A stretch of 64,000 bases of DNA from Paenibacillus albus (GCF_003952225.1 NZ_CP034437.1:3282501-3346500), one strand, 5' to 3'; numbered from the stretch's first letter, positions 26,072 through 36,271 are shown. Notes: generated by a model from the letters alone, not told the origin. Numbers and translations: made by a program.

Positions 26072-26484
26072 CCATTAGACGGCAGGCCAATGAAGCGAAA
26101 AAGCCTGATTCACGACAATCAATAGGCAAATTCGGAGAAGAAGAAGCAGCCAGATACCTGATCGAACAAGGTTATCAAGTGTTAGCACGGAATTGGCGCT
26201 GTCGCTCCGGTGAACTCGATATCGTCGCTCAATCGGAAGGTACACTCGTCGTTATCGAAGTGCGGACTCGCAGACAAGGCGGGAGATTCGGTACAGCAGC
26301 AGAATCTGTAGATTTTCGGAAGCAGCATCAAGTACGAGCAACGGCTGAGGTTTATCTATCCCTTCAGAAGCTGCACGGTCAGCCAGTCAGGTTCGATGTT
26401 ATTGCAATAACTGCTGTTTTGACGCCGAGTGAGCCTTTACCCTTTCAGATCACTGAACTGAAACATATCGAAGCTGCTTTTTAA
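26068..26484 (+). CDS. yraN: YraN family (UPF0102) putative nuclease-fold protein
   Basis: 138 residues of the UPF0102 family, which has a restriction endonuclease-like PD-(D/E)xK fold. The core is visible as GKFGEEEAARYL, RCRSGELDIVAQSEGTLVVIEVRTR: the acidic residues are there, while the usual lysine of ExK is an arginine (EVRTR), so catalysis is doubtful. Homologues are often near comM or rnhB, as here. It ends with a hairpin shared with the converging comM gene. Confidence 0.9.
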   Translation: MTIRRQANEAKKPDSRQSIGKFGEEEAARYLIEQGYQVLARNWRCRSGELDIVAQSEGTLVVIEVRTRRQGGRFGTAAESVDFRKQHQVRATAEVYLSLQKLHGQPVRFDVIAITAVLTPSEPLPFQITELKHIEAAF

Positions 26485-26488
26485 GTAG

Positions 26489-26523
26489 AAAGAGATGTCC
26501 TTCCACGCAGGCATCTCTTTCTT
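26489..26523. terminator. Bidirectional terminator between yraN and comM
   Basis: AAAGAGATG pairs with CATCTCTTT, 14 bases apart, with an A-run on the left and a T-rich run on the right. It can serve both converging genes. Confidence 0.8.
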
Positions 26524-26527
26524 ATTT

Positions 26528-28087
26528 CTATAGTGCATGCAGCTTTCGATCCAAGCCACGGTAACCGATCGCTTCTGCGACATGCGGACTGTCCACTAAT
26601 TCACACTGCTCCAGGTCTGCAATTGTCCTCGCAAGCTTCAGTATCCGGTCATGCGCTCTTAAGCTTACGCCAAGCGAGTCGAAAGCAAGGCGCAGCAGCT
26701 CATCCGCTTCTCTTGTAAGCTGCACAGCTTTACGCAAGGAAGCTCCAGCGAGATCGGCAAAAGATCTTCCTAGAGCATCGTTGCGTGCACTTCGATATCT
26801 GTCAGCCTGCAATACGATCTCCTTCATCTGAGCAGATGTCATGCCGGACTGCAAATCAGCAGTCGCAGGAGGTCTCGACACTTCAATATGCATATCAATT
26901 CGGTCGAGGAGAGGACCTGAAATTTTGGCCCGATACCTGGAGAGATACGCCTCGCTGCAGCTACAGCGTTGTTCCTCCGAGTCATGTCCGTAATAGCCGC
27001 AAGGGCAAGGATTCATAGAAGCGGCCAGTAGAAAATATGCCGGGAACCGAAATACCGCCCGACTCCTCGCAATCGTCACCTCACGATCCTCCAGCGGTTG
27101 GCGAAGCACTTCAAGTGCGGCTCGTGAAAATTCAGGCAGCTCGTCCAGAAACAAGACGCCGCGATGAGCGAGCGTCACTTCACCAGGCCGCGGTATGGAG
27201 CCTCCGCCAACCAAGCCTGCAGCTGATATGGTGTGGTGAGGACTGCGGAATTGGCGCTCATTCATCAGTTCAGGGATACCGCCAGGAAGCTTGCCGGCGG
27301 CGCTATATATCTTCGTTACTTGCAGCGCCTCTTCTTCTGAGAGTGGCGGCATAATGCCGGGAAGCCGCTTGGCGAGCATCGTCTTGCCTGTTCCTGGCGG
27401 ACCCGATAGCAGCAGATTATGTTTGCCGACTGCAGCTATCAGAAGCGCTCGCTTAGCGTGGTGCTGTCCGAGCACATCCCCGAAATCACCATGCTGATGA
27501 GTTCTCTCGAGCAGCAAGCTATTCCGCAGATCATCTTGAGAATGATCTGCGTGATAGCGAAGTGATTGCCAAGCTCCTCTGTCAGAGTCAGCATCTTTCA
27601 GCGCTAGCAGATGGGTGAGGGCGAATAACTCCATTCCTTCGATACAGGCAGCTTCTGAAGCATTGGCATGTGGGAGCAGCACTTTCGTGTTGCTTCTCAG
27701 CTTAGCTTGTTCCACCATCGCAAGCACACCTGGAATCGCACGTACTTCACCGTTCAGCGAGAGTTCGCCTAGGATAATCATATCTCGGAACCATTCCGTT
27801 CGCAGTTGCCCGCTCGCGACTAAGATGCCAACTGCGATTGCAAGATCAAAGGCGGTTCCTTCCTTGCGCAGATCGGCTGGAGCAAGATTCACAGTGATTC
27901 GTTCCATCGGGAACGTGAAACCGCAGTTCTTGATTGCAGCGCGTACACGTTCGACAGATTCTCGAACGGCAGGATCGGGAAGGCCGACGACGTTCACTTG
28001 TGGAAGTCCGCTTGAAATATCGACTTCAACAGCAATCATTCTGCCTTCAACGCCGTATACGCTGCCGCTGCAAATTTGAGTATACAA
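26528..28087 (-). CDS. comM: ComM/YifB family Mg chelatase-like AAA+ ATPase
   Basis: 519 residues. An N-terminal ChlI domain (GSVYGVEGRMIAVEVDISSGLPQ) is followed by an AAA+ module with Walker A GPPGTGKT and Walker B LFLDELPEF, and a C-terminal domain. ComM is a hexameric helicase that promotes branch migration when incoming DNA is integrated in natural transformation. The start is placed at TTG 28087: GGAGGTG lies 9 bases upstream and the product then begins MYTQICSGSVYG, as in homologues; the in-frame ATG at 28105 would overlap that site. The ribosome binding site lies inside a terminator-like hairpin (28091-28123). Confidence 0.9.
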   Translation of the reverse strand: MYTQICSGSVYGVEGRMIAVEVDISSGLPQVNVVGLPDPAVRESVERVRAAIKNCGFTFPMERITVNLAPADLRKEGTAFDLAIAVGILVASGQLRTEWFRDMIILGELSLNGEVRAIPGVLAMVEQAKLRSNTKVLLPHANASEAACIEGMELFALTHLLALKDADSDRGAWQSLRYHADHSQDDLRNSLLLERTHQHGDFGDVLGQHHAKRALLIAAVGKHNLLLSGPPGTGKTMLAKRLPGIMPPLSEEEALQVTKIYSAAGKLPGGIPELMNERQFRSPHHTISAAGLVGGGSIPRPGEVTLAHRGVLFLDELPEFSRAALEVLRQPLEDREVTIARSRAVFRFPAYFLLAASMNPCPCGYYGHDSEEQRCSCSEAYLSRYRAKISGPLLDRIDMHIEVSRPPATADLQSGMTSAQMKEIVLQADRYRSARNDALGRSFADLAGASLRKAVQLTREADELLRLAFDSLGVSLRAHDRILKLARTIADLEQCELVDSPHVAEAIGYRGLDRKLHAL

Positions 28088-28090
28088 AAC

Positions 28091-28123
28091 AAAAAACACC
28101 TCCATCGTTATCGGATGAAGGTG
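28091..28123 (-). terminator. Terminator-like hairpin containing the comM ribosome binding site
   Basis: In the minus-strand RNA, CACCTTCATC pairs with GATGGAGGTG (10 pairs, one wobble) around a 7-base loop, followed by six U. The 3' arm contains GGAGGTG, the comM ribosome binding site. The element can therefore end transcription from the upstream DinB-family gene and, when read through, mask the comM start. Confidence 0.7.
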
Positions 28124-28204
28124 CTTCCTCACTAGTCCGTTTCCTATCGTGCTTTACAAGTATGATAGTACATCATAGAAAATACTGTCAACAGTGTTAG
28201 GCCT

Positions 28205-28675
28205 CTAGTCTGATCCCCTAAAACGTTCAATTTGTTCTCTATGGTGTGCATCATGCCCAACAAAATCCTCTAAATACTTCAATATCGTGAACGGATGGCC
28301 GTCTCCGTCATAATAGACTTCATTCTGCTGCGTCTCATCCAACGATTTCAACCTCTCTACTAGCTCACCACGTACTGCGATGCATGCAGTGATCAGTTCA
28401 TCTTGGCTGATTGTCTTCGCATATGCAGCTGCATTCGCATTAAAAAGATCGTAATTAATGTGTTTGTACGTCAGCGGTGTTCCATCAGCAATAGGGGCAA
28501 TAGCCGCGCTTAGAAAATATCGGTCCCATAGCAGGATATGAGCCATCACTTCCTGAGTCGACCATTTGCCAGATTCGAGCGGAGATGTCCACTCATCGAT
28601 CGACAGAGTACGAAGCGAGGCCGCGAAAGACATTAAGGATTCGAAAGTAACCATTAAAACGGGAAATGTCGGCAT
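28205..28675 (-). CDS. DinB superfamily protein
   Basis: About 156 residues of the DinB/YfiT four-helix fold. It shows WSTQEVMAHILLWDRYF and a C-terminal FVGHDAHHREQIERF, with the spaced histidines (HI in the first, HDAHH in the second) that bind a metal in this superfamily. Members include bacillithiol S-transferases and many proteins of unknown substrate, so no reaction is assigned. The start is unsure: ATG 28675 follows GAGGAG at 12 bases, and TTG 28699 would add eight residues without a binding site. It is encoded upstream of comM on the same strand. Confidence 0.75.
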   Translation of the reverse strand: MPTFPVLMVTFESLMSFAASLRTLSIDEWTSPLESGKWSTQEVMAHILLWDRYFLSAAIAPIADGTPLTYKHINYDLFNANAAAYAKTISQDELITACIAVRGELVERLKSLDETQQNEVYYDGDGHPFTILKYLEDFVGHDAHHREQIERFRGSD

Positions 28676-28843
28676 GACTTTAAACAGCTCCTCATTCAAA
28701 GAATGACTTTATATGCTACTTTCACTATAATACGAACTTATGTTCGGTGTCAATATTTTGTAAAAGTTAGGTAATACTAGTTGTGAACTGCAATCCGTCA
28801 TAATATTTTAAGTGCAAATGTAGCGTTTACATCTTCATTTGTT

Positions 28844-28882
28844 TAATTTCATCGCGTTTCATATCGATTTGAGATGAAATTA
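28844..28882. promoter_or_regulatory. Spaced inverted repeat upstream of sucCD
   Basis: TAATTTCATC (28844-28853) and GATGAAATTA (28873-28882) are exact reverse complements with 19 bases between, about two helical turns centre to centre less one. It lies 56 bases upstream of the -10 box. This is a plausible operator for a dimeric regulator; it does not match the CodY or cre consensus. Confidence 0.5.
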
Positions 28883-28937
28883 ATATCAAAAAAGGTGACA
28901 TCTTGCGCTAAAAAAATAGTAAAGCTATGACGAAACG

Positions 28938-28946
28938 TGTTACAAT
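28938..28946 (+). promoter_or_regulatory. Extended -10 promoter for sucCD
   Basis: TGTTACAAT (TGn plus TACAAT), 57 bases before the sucC start, with no good -35 at 17 bases. Confidence 0.5.
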
Positions 28947-29003
28947 ACTTATGGTTTTGTGTACATACGTAGGAGTTAACTGCGGATAGGAGGATTTTCG
29001 TAA

Positions 29004-30164
29004 ATGAATATCCATGAGTATCAAGGAAAACAATTGCTTAAACAATACGGAGTTGCGGTACCAGAGGGTAAAGTTGCATTCTCCGTTGATGAAGCGGTAG
29101 AAGCAGCGAAAGCGCTCGGTACGCCGGTTGTCGTTGTTAAAGCGCAAATCCATGCGGGCGGCCGCGGTAAAGCGGGCGGCGTAAAGGTTGCAAAGAATCT
29201 GGATGAGGTTCGCGAATACGCTAGCCAAATTCTAGGTAAAGTTCTCGTTACGCATCAAACTGGCCCTGAAGGTAAAGAGGTTAAGCGCCTCTTGATCGAG
29301 CAAGGCTGCGACATTAAGAAGGAATATTACATCGGTCTCGTAGTTGACCGTGTAACAGGACGCATCGTTATGATGGCATCCGAAGAGGGCGGCACAGAAA
29401 TCGAAGAGGTTGCTGAACATACGCCTGAGAAGATTTTCAAAGAAGTCATCGATCCAGCGGTTGGCCTTCAAGTGTTCCAAGCGCGCAAGCTTGCTTACTC
29501 CATCAACATTCCTAACGAGCTGGTGAACAAAGCAGCTAAATTCATGCTGTCCTTGTACACAGCTTTCGTTGAGAAGGATTGCTCGATTGCAGAGATCAAC
29601 CCGCTCGTCGTTACAGGCGACGGCAACGTAATGGCGCTTGACGCCAAACTGAACTTCGACTCCAATGCATTGTACCGTCACAAGGACATTCTTGAACTTC
29701 GTGACCTGGATGAAGAAGATGAGAAGGAAATTCAAGCGTCCAAGTTCGACCTCAGCTACATCGCGCTCGATGGCAACATCGGTTGCATGGTTAATGGCGC
29801 AGGTCTTGCTATGGCGACAATGGATATTATCAAGTACTACGGCGGCGACCCTGCGAACTTCCTGGACGTAGGGGGCGGTGCTACGAAAGAAAAAGTAACG
29901 GAAGCGTTCAAGATCATTCTCTCCGATGAGAAGGTTAAGGGCATTTTCGTTAACATTTTCGGCGGCATTATGAAATGCGATATTATCGCAGATGGTGTTA
30001 TCTCCGCAGCGAAGGAGCTCGGTCTTGACCGTCCGCTCGTCGTTCGTCTGGAAGGCACTAACGTAGAGCTCGGCAAGAAAATGTTGAATGAGTCCGGACT
30101 AAACATCGTGGCTGCGGATTCGATGGCCGACGGTGCACAAAAAATCGTTGCGCTAGTGAAGTAA
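29004..30164 (+). CDS. sucC: Succinate-CoA ligase (ADP-forming) subunit beta
   Basis: TCA-cycle enzyme that makes ATP or GTP from succinyl-CoA with SucD. The 386 residues begin [17 protein letters not shown] (ATP-grasp domain), with [17 protein letters not shown] in the nucleotide site and the C-terminal [11 protein letters not shown] and [14 protein letters not shown] of the CoA ligase domain. The start follows GGATAGGAGG. It is the first gene of the sucCD pair. Confidence 0.98.
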   Translation: MNIHEYQGKQLLKQYGVAVPEGKVAFSVDEAVEAAKALGTPVVVVKAQIHAGGRGKAGGVKVAKNLDEVREYASQILGKVLVTHQTGPEGKEVKRLLIEQGCDIKKEYYIGLVVDRVTGRIVMMASEEGGTEIEEVAEHTPEKIFKEVIDPAVGLQVFQARKLAYSINIPNELVNKAAKFMLSLYTAFVEKDCSIAEINPLVVTGDGNVMALDAKLNFDSNALYRHKDILELRDLDEEDEKEIQASKFDLSYIALDGNIGCMVNGAGLAMATMDIIKYYGGDPANFLDVGGGATKEKVTEAFKIILSDEKVKGIFVNIFGGIMKCDIIADGVISAAKELGLDRPLVVRLEGTNVELGKKMLNESGLNIVAADSMADGAQKIVALVK

Positions 30165-30222
30165 GACATCTGAAGTCGCACTTTCCGCGGCATACGAATT
30201 CATTTAGGGGATGTGAGTTTCG

Positions 30223-31152
30223 ATGAGCATTTTGGTAGACAAGAATACAAAAGTCATTACACAAGGTATTACCGGTGCAACAGGTCTTTTCCATGCGAAA
30301 GGCGCCTTGGAATACGGTACTCAAATGGTTGGCGGCGTTACACCTGGCAAAGGCGGCACGAACGTCGACATTACACTTGAGAACGGCACTGTAGTATCCC
30401 TTCCTGTATTCAATACAGTAGCTGATGCGGTAGCTAAGACTGGCGCAACTGCTTCGGTTATTTACGTTCCGCCGGCATTTGCTGCAGATTCCATCTTGGA
30501 AGCTGTCGATGCTGAGCTGGATCTTGTTATCTGTATTACGGAAGGTATTCCTGTAATTGACATGATTAAAGTAACACGGTACATGGAAGGCCGTAAAACG
30601 CGCCTGATCGGACCGAACTGCCCGGGCGTTATTACGCCAGGCGAGTGCAAAATCGGCATCATGCCGGGCTATATCCATACAAAAGGCCACGTAGGCGTCG
30701 TTTCCCGCAGCGGAACGCTCACTTACGAGGCAGTTCACCAGCTGACAACTCGCGGCATTGGTCAATCCTCTGCAGTAGGTATCGGCGGCGACCCTGTTAA
30801 GGGCTCCGAGTTCATCGACATCTTGAACATGTTCAATGAAGATCCGGACACATACGCGGTTATCATGATCGGTGAAATCGGCGGCTCCGCGGAAGAAGAA
30901 GCGGCTGAGTGGGTTAAAGCGAACATGAAGAAGCCGGTTGTCGGCTTCATCGGCGGCGCAACAGCGCCTCCAGGCAAACGTATGGGACATGCTGGCGCAA
31001 TCATCTCCGGCGGCAAAGGTACTGCTGCTGAGAAGATTGCAACACTTGAAAAATGCGGTATCCGCGTAGCTCCTACGCCTTCCGAAATGGGCTCCACGCT
31101 TGTGAGTGTCTTGGAAGAGCGCGGCATGCTCGACAAGTGCAAAACACACTAA
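30223..31152 (+). CDS. sucD: Succinate-CoA ligase (ADP-forming) subunit alpha
   Basis: 309 residues with a Rossmann CoA-binding domain ([17 protein letters not shown]) and the phosphorylated histidine in [13 protein letters not shown]. The GNCPG-type segment appears as [20 protein letters not shown]. It lies 58 bases after sucC and is followed by a terminator. Confidence 0.98.
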   Translation: MSILVDKNTKVITQGITGATGLFHAKGALEYGTQMVGGVTPGKGGTNVDITLENGTVVSLPVFNTVADAVAKTGATASVIYVPPAFAADSILEAVDAELDLVICITEGIPVIDMIKVTRYMEGRKTRLIGPNCPGVITPGECKIGIMPGYIHTKGHVGVVSRSGTLTYEAVHQLTTRGIGQSSAVGIGGDPVKGSEFIDILNMFNEDPDTYAVIMIGEIGGSAEEEAAEWVKANMKKPVVGFIGGATAPPGKRMGHAGAIISGGKGTAAEKIATLEKCGIRVAPTPSEMGSTLVSVLEERGMLDKCKTH

Positions 31153-31187
31153 GCTGAGCAATGCTAATTGCATATAACGAAAAGGTA

Positions 31188-31237
31188 AGCAACCTTTCGA
31201 ATTGTCCCTCCAGGGACTTTCGAGAGGTTGCTTTTTT
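31188..31237 (+). terminator. Intrinsic terminator after sucD
   Basis: An outer stem AGCAACCT with AGGTTGCT and an inner stem GTCCC with GGGAC, followed by six T. It separates sucCD from dprA. Confidence 0.88.
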
Positions 31238-31326
31238 CATTATTTACCATAATCGGCTTGCATTCTGGATGCTGCAAAGGCACAATAAAGAGGAATGCGG
31301 GCCTTCTGATGAGAGGGCGGAGCTGT

Positions 31327-32454
31327 ATGAACATGGAACATGGCAAGCGCAGAGAGCTGTTAATCACCTTGCACGAAACACCGGGTATCGGATGGCAATC
31401 CATTCGAAAGGCAGCCGAAAGCGGGGAATGGCATGCTTTTGAACGATTTGCGCCAGAGGCATGGGTGACGTCGGTGGGGTTAAAGCCGGATCAGGCGCGT
31501 GCATTATCGAATGCGTTTTCAAGCGTGGATGTAGAAGCAAGAGAGAATCGAATGAAGGAACTAGGCATTAAAGTCATAACGAGACTAGACGAAGACTACC
31601 CGGAATTGTTAAAAGAATCGCCTCAGCCGCCATGGGTTTTATATGCGATTGGCAAGGATACACTGCTGAGGAGACCTTCGATTGCGATAGTCGGGTCGCG
31701 AGGACCGACTGCCTATGGTCGAAGAACGGCTTCAGAGCTTGCTAGGAAGCTCTCTGAGCGCGGGTTAACCGTAGTTAGCGGGATGGCTAGGGGGATTGAC
31801 GCTTTAGCGCATGAGGGTGCTTTGCAGGGCTCAGGAAGTACTATCGCTGTTCTAGGCACGCCTGTCACGATGATCTATCCAGCTGACAATCGCCAGCTTT
31901 ATGCCGAAATCGCTAAGAATGGACTAATTCTCTCTGAGGTGCCAATCGGAACGCCGTTTCATCCCGGATTGTTTCCGCTTCGCAATCGGATTATCGCAGC
32001 GTTGTCTCTCGGTACCGTCGTTGTCGAAGCGGCAGAACGAAGCGGTTCGCTCATAACGGCCGATCAAGCGCTCGAGATGTCCCGAGATGTGTTCGCAGTA
32101 CCGGGTCCGATTTCTTCGCCGAAGAGTGCGGGTACGAACGGTTTGATTCGCCAAGGCGCTAAGCTTGTCTCGTCATTTGAGGATATTATTGAAGAATATT
32201 CCGGACTGCCGATCTGTGATCAAGCACAAGCAATAGCAAGCGGACAAGCGGAATTAGCAGTCGGCAATGTGGAGATCGAGCTGAGCGAAAATGAAGCGAT
32301 AATCTATCGCTTTTTAAGCGATGAACCACGAACCGTAGACCAGCTTCACGAGCTTTCATCGTTCCCTTTTGGACTTTTGCACTCAGTTCTGATAAATTTA
32401 ACTTTAAAACGTAAGATTGAACAGCATTCAGGTTCCATATATAGTGTAGTGTAG
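31327..32454 (+). CDS. dprA: DNA processing protein DprA (Smf)
   Basis: Loads RecA on single-stranded DNA taken up in transformation. The 375 residues carry an N-terminal helix-hairpin region (LHETPGIGWQSIRKA), the DprA Rossmann domain (IAIVGSRGPTAYGRR, VVSGMARGIDALAHEGAL, FPLRNRIIAALS) and a C-terminal winged helix (about 310-375). The start is ATG 31327, 5 bases after GGCGGAG; ATG 31333 and an upstream in-frame start at 31228 are less likely. With comM it suggests competence potential. Confidence 0.95.
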   Translation: MNMEHGKRRELLITLHETPGIGWQSIRKAAESGEWHAFERFAPEAWVTSVGLKPDQARALSNAFSSVDVEARENRMKELGIKVITRLDEDYPELLKESPQPPWVLYAIGKDTLLRRPSIAIVGSRGPTAYGRRTASELARKLSERGLTVVSGMARGIDALAHEGALQGSGSTIAVLGTPVTMIYPADNRQLYAEIAKNGLILSEVPIGTPFHPGLFPLRNRIIAALSLGTVVVEAAERSGSLITADQALEMSRDVFAVPGPISSPKSAGTNGLIRQGAKLVSSFEDIIEEYSGLPICDQAQAIASGQAELAVGNVEIELSENEAIIYRFLSDEPRTVDQLHELSSFPFGLLHSVLINLTLKRKIEQHSGSIYSVV

Positions 32455-32480
32455 CATGTAGTTGAGAGGAGGGCGCAGCA

Positions 32481-34586
32481 GTGGCAGATTCCCTAGTCAT
32501 TGTCGAGTCACCGGCAAAAGCGAAGACAATTGGAAAATATCTCGGCAGTAAATTTATCGTGAAAGCATCTATGGGTCATATTCGTGATTTGCCGAAGAGC
32601 CAGATCGGCGTTGAAGTTGAAAATGATTTCAACCCCAAATATATAACGATTCGCGGTAAAGGCAGCGTCCTGAAGGAATTGAAGGATGCCAGCAAAAAAG
32701 TAAAAAAAGTCTATCTCGCAGCTGACCCTGATCGCGAGGGTGAAGCAATCGCATGGCACTTGGCACATTATCTCGAGATTAATGAAAGTGATTCTTGCCG
32801 AGTAGTATTTAATGAGATTACGAAGCAAGCTGTTAAGGATGCCTTCAAAGCACCGCGTCCGATTAATATGGACCTTGTGAACGCTCAGCAAGCGCGTCGT
32901 ATTCTTGACCGACTTGTTGGCTATAAGATTAGTCCTCTTCTATGGAAGAAAGTGAAGAAGGGACTGTCGGCAGGGCGCGTTCAATCCGTTGCGGTGAAGC
33001 TAATTATTGACCGCGAGAACGAAATCGAAGCTTTCGTTCCGGAGGAGTATTGGACGATTACGGCGCAGCTGAAGCAAGGCAACGCGACATTCGAAGCGAA
33101 GTATCATTCTCTTGGTGGCGAGAAGCGCGAGCTAGGCAACGAAGCGGATGTACAAGAAGTGATGAAGGCGATGGGCGCTTCGGCGTTCACCGTAGGCGAA
33201 GTGAAAGAGAAGGAGCGGCTGCGCAATCCGGCAGCGCCGTTCATTACGAGCTCCTTGCAGCAGGAAGCGGCTCGCAAGCTAGGCTACCGTGCGTCTAAGA
33301 CGATGTCCGTCGCACAGCAGCTTTACGAAGGCGTCGACCTTGGCAAAGAAGGGACCGTCGGTCTCATCACCTATATGAGAACGGATTCGACCCGGATCTC
33401 GCCAATCGCGCAAGAAGAAGCGAAGAATTATATTGAAGAGAAATACGGCCCGTCATATGCGCCTGAGCAGCCTCGCGTATATACGAAGAAGAATAGCAAT
33501 GCGCAGGACGCGCATGAAGCTGTTCGTCCTACTTCAGTATTCCGCGATCCGGAATCGGTAAAAGAGTTCTTAAGCCGTGACCAGTTCAGACTGTATAAGC
33601 TCGTTTGGGATCGTTTCGTCGCGAGTCAAATGTCATCAGCTGTGCTAGATACAATGACGGTAGATTTGAATGTAGGCTCCGGTGCTGTATTTAGAGCAGT
33701 CGGCTCTAAAGTAAAGTTCCCGGGCTTTATGAAAATCTATGTCGAAGGCAATGACGACGGCACAACGACAGATGATGAGAAGTTCCTGCCTCCGCTTGCT
33801 GTTGGTGATGTGGTAGCAACAGAGTCGATTGAGCCGAAGCAGCACTTCACGCAGCCACCGCCTCGCTACTCTGAAGCCCGCCTCGTGCGGATGATGGAGG
33901 AAGTCGGCATCGGAAGACCGAGTACGTACGCGCCGACGCTGGAGACGATCCAGAAGCGCGGCTACGTCGCGATGGAAGAGAAGAAGTTTATTCCGACCGA
34001 GCTCGGGGAGCTTGTTATTCAGATGATGGAAGAGTTCTTCCCGGAGATTCTCGATGCAGAATTTACGGCACATATGGAAGATGATCTCGACCACGTGGAA
34101 GACGGCAAGGAAGATTGGGTGAAAGTGCTTGCTAACTTCTACACCTCATTCGAGAAGCGCCTTGAGGTCGCTGAGGAAGAGATGAAAGAAGTTGAGCTGC
34201 AAGACGAAATCTCCGATGAGCTGTGTGAGAAGTGCGGAAAGCACCTTGTATACAAGATGGGTAGATTCGGCAAATTTTTGGCTTGCTCCGGATTCCCGGA
34301 CTGCCGGAATACGAAGCCGATCGTCAAGGACATCGGCGTCACTTGTCCGAAATGCCATGAAGGCAAAATCATCGAGCGCCGCAGCAAAAAAGGGCGTTAC
34401 TTCTACGGATGCGATCAATATCCTGGCTGCGACTACGTTTCATGGGATAAGCCAGTCAGCAAGCCTTGTCCACAGTGTAATAGCGTAATGGTCGAAAAAC
34501 GCAATAAGAGCGGCGCGAAGCTTCTCTGTACGCAATGCGATTATAGTGAAGAAGTTATTGAAGACCAGGAGCCGGCGGAACTATAA
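32481..34586 (+). CDS. topA: DNA topoisomerase I
   Basis: Type IA enzyme that relaxes negative supercoils, 701 residues. It has a Toprim domain ([32 protein letters not shown]), the active tyrosine Tyr298 in [13 protein letters not shown], and three C-terminal zinc fingers (CEKC/C-C, CPKC/C-C, CPQC/C-C from about residue 585). Translation starts at GTG 32481, 10 bases after GGAGGG. It lies 26 bases after dprA. An inverted repeat of GCCGGCG straddles the stop codon, without a T-tract. Confidence 0.98.
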   Translation: MADSLVIVESPAKAKTIGKYLGSKFIVKASMGHIRDLPKSQIGVEVENDFNPKYITIRGKGSVLKELKDASKKVKKVYLAADPDREGEAIAWHLAHYLEINESDSCRVVFNEITKQAVKDAFKAPRPINMDLVNAQQARRILDRLVGYKISPLLWKKVKKGLSAGRVQSVAVKLIIDRENEIEAFVPEEYWTITAQLKQGNATFEAKYHSLGGEKRELGNEADVQEVMKAMGASAFTVGEVKEKERLRNPAAPFITSSLQQEAARKLGYRASKTMSVAQQLYEGVDLGKEGTVGLITYMRTDSTRISPIAQEEAKNYIEEKYGPSYAPEQPRVYTKKNSNAQDAHEAVRPTSVFRDPESVKEFLSRDQFRLYKLVWDRFVASQMSSAVLDTMTVDLNVGSGAVFRAVGSKVKFPGFMKIYVEGNDDGTTTDDEKFLPPLAVGDVVATESIEPKQHFTQPPPRYSEARLVRMMEEVGIGRPSTYAPTLETIQKRGYVAMEEKKFIPTELGELVIQMMEEFFPEILDAEFTAHMEDDLDHVEDGKEDWVKVLANFYTSFEKRLEVAEEEMKEVELQDEISDELCEKCGKHLVYKMGRFGKFLACSGFPDCRNTKPIVKDIGVTCPKCHEGKIIERRSKKGRYFYGCDQYPGCDYVSWDKPVSKPCPQCNSVMVEKRNKSGAKLLCTQCDYSEEVIEDQEPAEL

Positions 34587-34654
34587 CGCCGGCTGACCCT
34601 GTGTCCGCAGACATGAGAAGGAAAACAAGGTTTGTCTTATTTCGAAATATAAGA

Positions 34655-34677
34655 AAGTATAGATTATCACTATACTT
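34655..34677. other. Perfect inverted repeat between topA and trmFO
   Basis: AAGTATAG and CTATACTT, 7 bases apart, in a 174-base gap. There is no T-tract, so it is a possible operator or mRNA hairpin. Confidence 0.5.
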
Positions 34678-34760
34678 GACTTCTATTTCTCCGGAATATA
34701 ACGCGTCGCGCTGCTAAAAGATGGCGCGAGCCGTTTCACCTCGAAAGGATGGTAAGTGCA

Positions 34761-36110
34761 TTGTCAGAATTACAACGTGTAACAGTTATCGGAGCGGGGC
34801 TTGCAGGCAGTGAGGCTGCTTGGCAGATCGCATCGCAAGGAGTACCTGTTACTCTTTATGAAATGAGACCAGCGACTCAGACGCCGGCTCACCATACGAA
34901 GAACTTCGCAGAGCTCGTGTGCAGCAATAGCTTGCGTGCTAACGGACTTGCGAATGCGGTAGGCGTCCTGAAAGAAGAGATGCGCAGAATGAATTCACTC
35001 ATTCTCGACTGCGCAGACCGAAACGCCGTTCCAGCAGGAGGCGCGCTCGCGGTTGACCGTGACGGCTTCTCTGGCGATGTTACTCGGATTCTGAAGGAGC
35101 ATCCGCTCATTGATGTCCGCACTGAGGAAGTGACTGAGATTCCGCAGGATGGCATTGTGCTCATAGCAACTGGCCCATTGACGGCGCCTAAGCTGTCTGT
35201 GCAAATTCAAGAGCTGCTCGGCCAAGAGTATTTCTATTTCTATGATGCGGCTGCGCCAATCGTGGAGAAGGATTCCATCGACATGTCTAAGGTATACCTC
35301 GCATCCCGTTATGATAAAGGTGAAGCGGCGTACTTGAATTGCCCGATGACCGAGGAAGAATTTAATATTTTCCACGAAGCGTTGACGACTGCTGAGAAGG
35401 CGGAGCTGAAGGATTTTGAGAAAGAGCAATATTTCGAAGGCTGCATGCCAATCGAGGTAATGGCAAGCCGCGGTAAGCAAACGGCGCTTTACGGGCCGAT
35501 GAAGCCGGTGGGCCTCATTAATCCGCATACAGGCAAGCTGCCTTATGCCGTCGTTCAGCTGCGTCAAGACAACGCTGCAGGCACACTGTACAATCTCGTA
35601 GGCTTCCAAACTCACCTCAAATGGGGGGAGCAGAAGCGGGTATTCTCGCTTATCCCAGGCCTTGAAAACGCAGAGTTTGTTCGCTTTGGCGTTATGCATC
35701 GCAACACGTTCATCAACTCGCCGAAGCTGCTTCGGTCGACGTACCAAGCAATTAATCGCGACACGCTATTCTTCGCAGGACAAATGACTGGTGTTGAAGG
35801 TTATGTAGAATCAGCAGCATCCGGTATGATCGCAGGAATAAATGCCGGCCGATTGGCTCGCGGTTTGGAGCCCGTTGTGCTTCCTGCGGACACAACGCTT
35901 GGCAGTATGGCGCACTACATTACGACTGCGGACTTTAAGCACTTCCAGCCGATGAATGCGAACTTCGGTCTAGTCCCTCCGCTTGAGACGCGGATGCGCA
36001 GCAAGAAGGATAAGAACGAAGCTATAGCAAACCGGGCACTCGATCAGCTTGCCAAGTTTAAAGTAGAGAAACTCGGTTATGCAGCGGAAGTAGAAACGGT
36101 TCACGAGTAA
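34761..36110 (+). CDS. trmFO: Methylenetetrahydrofolate-tRNA-(uracil54-C5)-methyltransferase TrmFO
   Basis: Folate- and FAD-dependent enzyme that makes m5U54 in the T-loop of tRNAs. The 449 residues begin [18 protein letters not shown] (FAD binding), then [13 protein letters not shown] and late [21 protein letters not shown] 34761 is preferred: ATG 34749 directly abuts the AAAGG site, and the TTG start gives the usual [13 protein letters not shown]. In Bacillus the next gene is codV (xerC), which is absent here. Confidence 0.95.
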   Translation: MSELQRVTVIGAGLAGSEAAWQIASQGVPVTLYEMRPATQTPAHHTKNFAELVCSNSLRANGLANAVGVLKEEMRRMNSLILDCADRNAVPAGGALAVDRDGFSGDVTRILKEHPLIDVRTEEVTEIPQDGIVLIATGPLTAPKLSVQIQELLGQEYFYFYDAAAPIVEKDSIDMSKVYLASRYDKGEAAYLNCPMTEEEFNIFHEALTTAEKAELKDFEKEQYFEGCMPIEVMASRGKQTALYGPMKPVGLINPHTGKLPYAVVQLRQDNAAGTLYNLVGFQTHLKWGEQKRVFSLIPGLENAEFVRFGVMHRNTFINSPKLLRSTYQAINRDTLFFAGQMTGVEGYVESAASGMIAGINAGRLARGLEPVVLPADTTLGSMAHYITTADFKHFQPMNANFGLVPPLETRMRSKKDKNEAIANRALDQLAKFKVEKLGYAAEVETVHE

Positions 36111-36141
36111 TCAGAAGCTCATAGCATCTTGCAGTAGACAG

Positions 36142-36185
36142 CAGCGGCAGCGATCATTCTCCGCCGCTGTTTACTTTTATTTGAA
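36142..36185 (+). terminator. Probable terminator after trmFO
   Basis: CAGCGGC (36142-36148) pairs with GCCGCTG (36163-36169), followed by a broken T-rich tract (TTTACTTTTATTT). It suggests that hslV has its own promoter; TTGAAA (36181) with TATTCT (36205), spacing 18, is a moderate candidate. Confidence 0.55.
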
Positions 36186-36271
36186 ATTTTTGCAAAACTC
36201 AAGCTATTCTCACGAAGTAGTATTCTTAAAGGAATAATGAAATATATTTTGTAAAAGTGAGGTTGAGGAAC

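Larger units (their letters stand above)
28676..29003. other. Divergent intergenic region before sucC
   Basis: 328 AT-rich bases between the DinB-family gene and sucC. It holds a spaced inverted repeat (28844-28882) and an extended -10 promoter (28938-28946). A second weak candidate is TTGTGA (28781) with TATTTT (28804) at 17 bases. No gene is seen. Confidence 0.6.

Noticed and set aside
30058..31173. 371-codon minus-strand frame opposite sucD
   Set aside because: Long only because of codon bias in sucD; Cys/Arg/His-rich composition and no translation signals.
34995..35747. 250-codon minus-strand frame inside trmFO
   Set aside because: Antisense shadow of a full-length conserved gene without start signals.
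36111..36271. Degraded codV/xerC remnant
   Set aside because: The gap is too short, and no frame shows the Arg-His-Arg-Tyr recombinase motifs.
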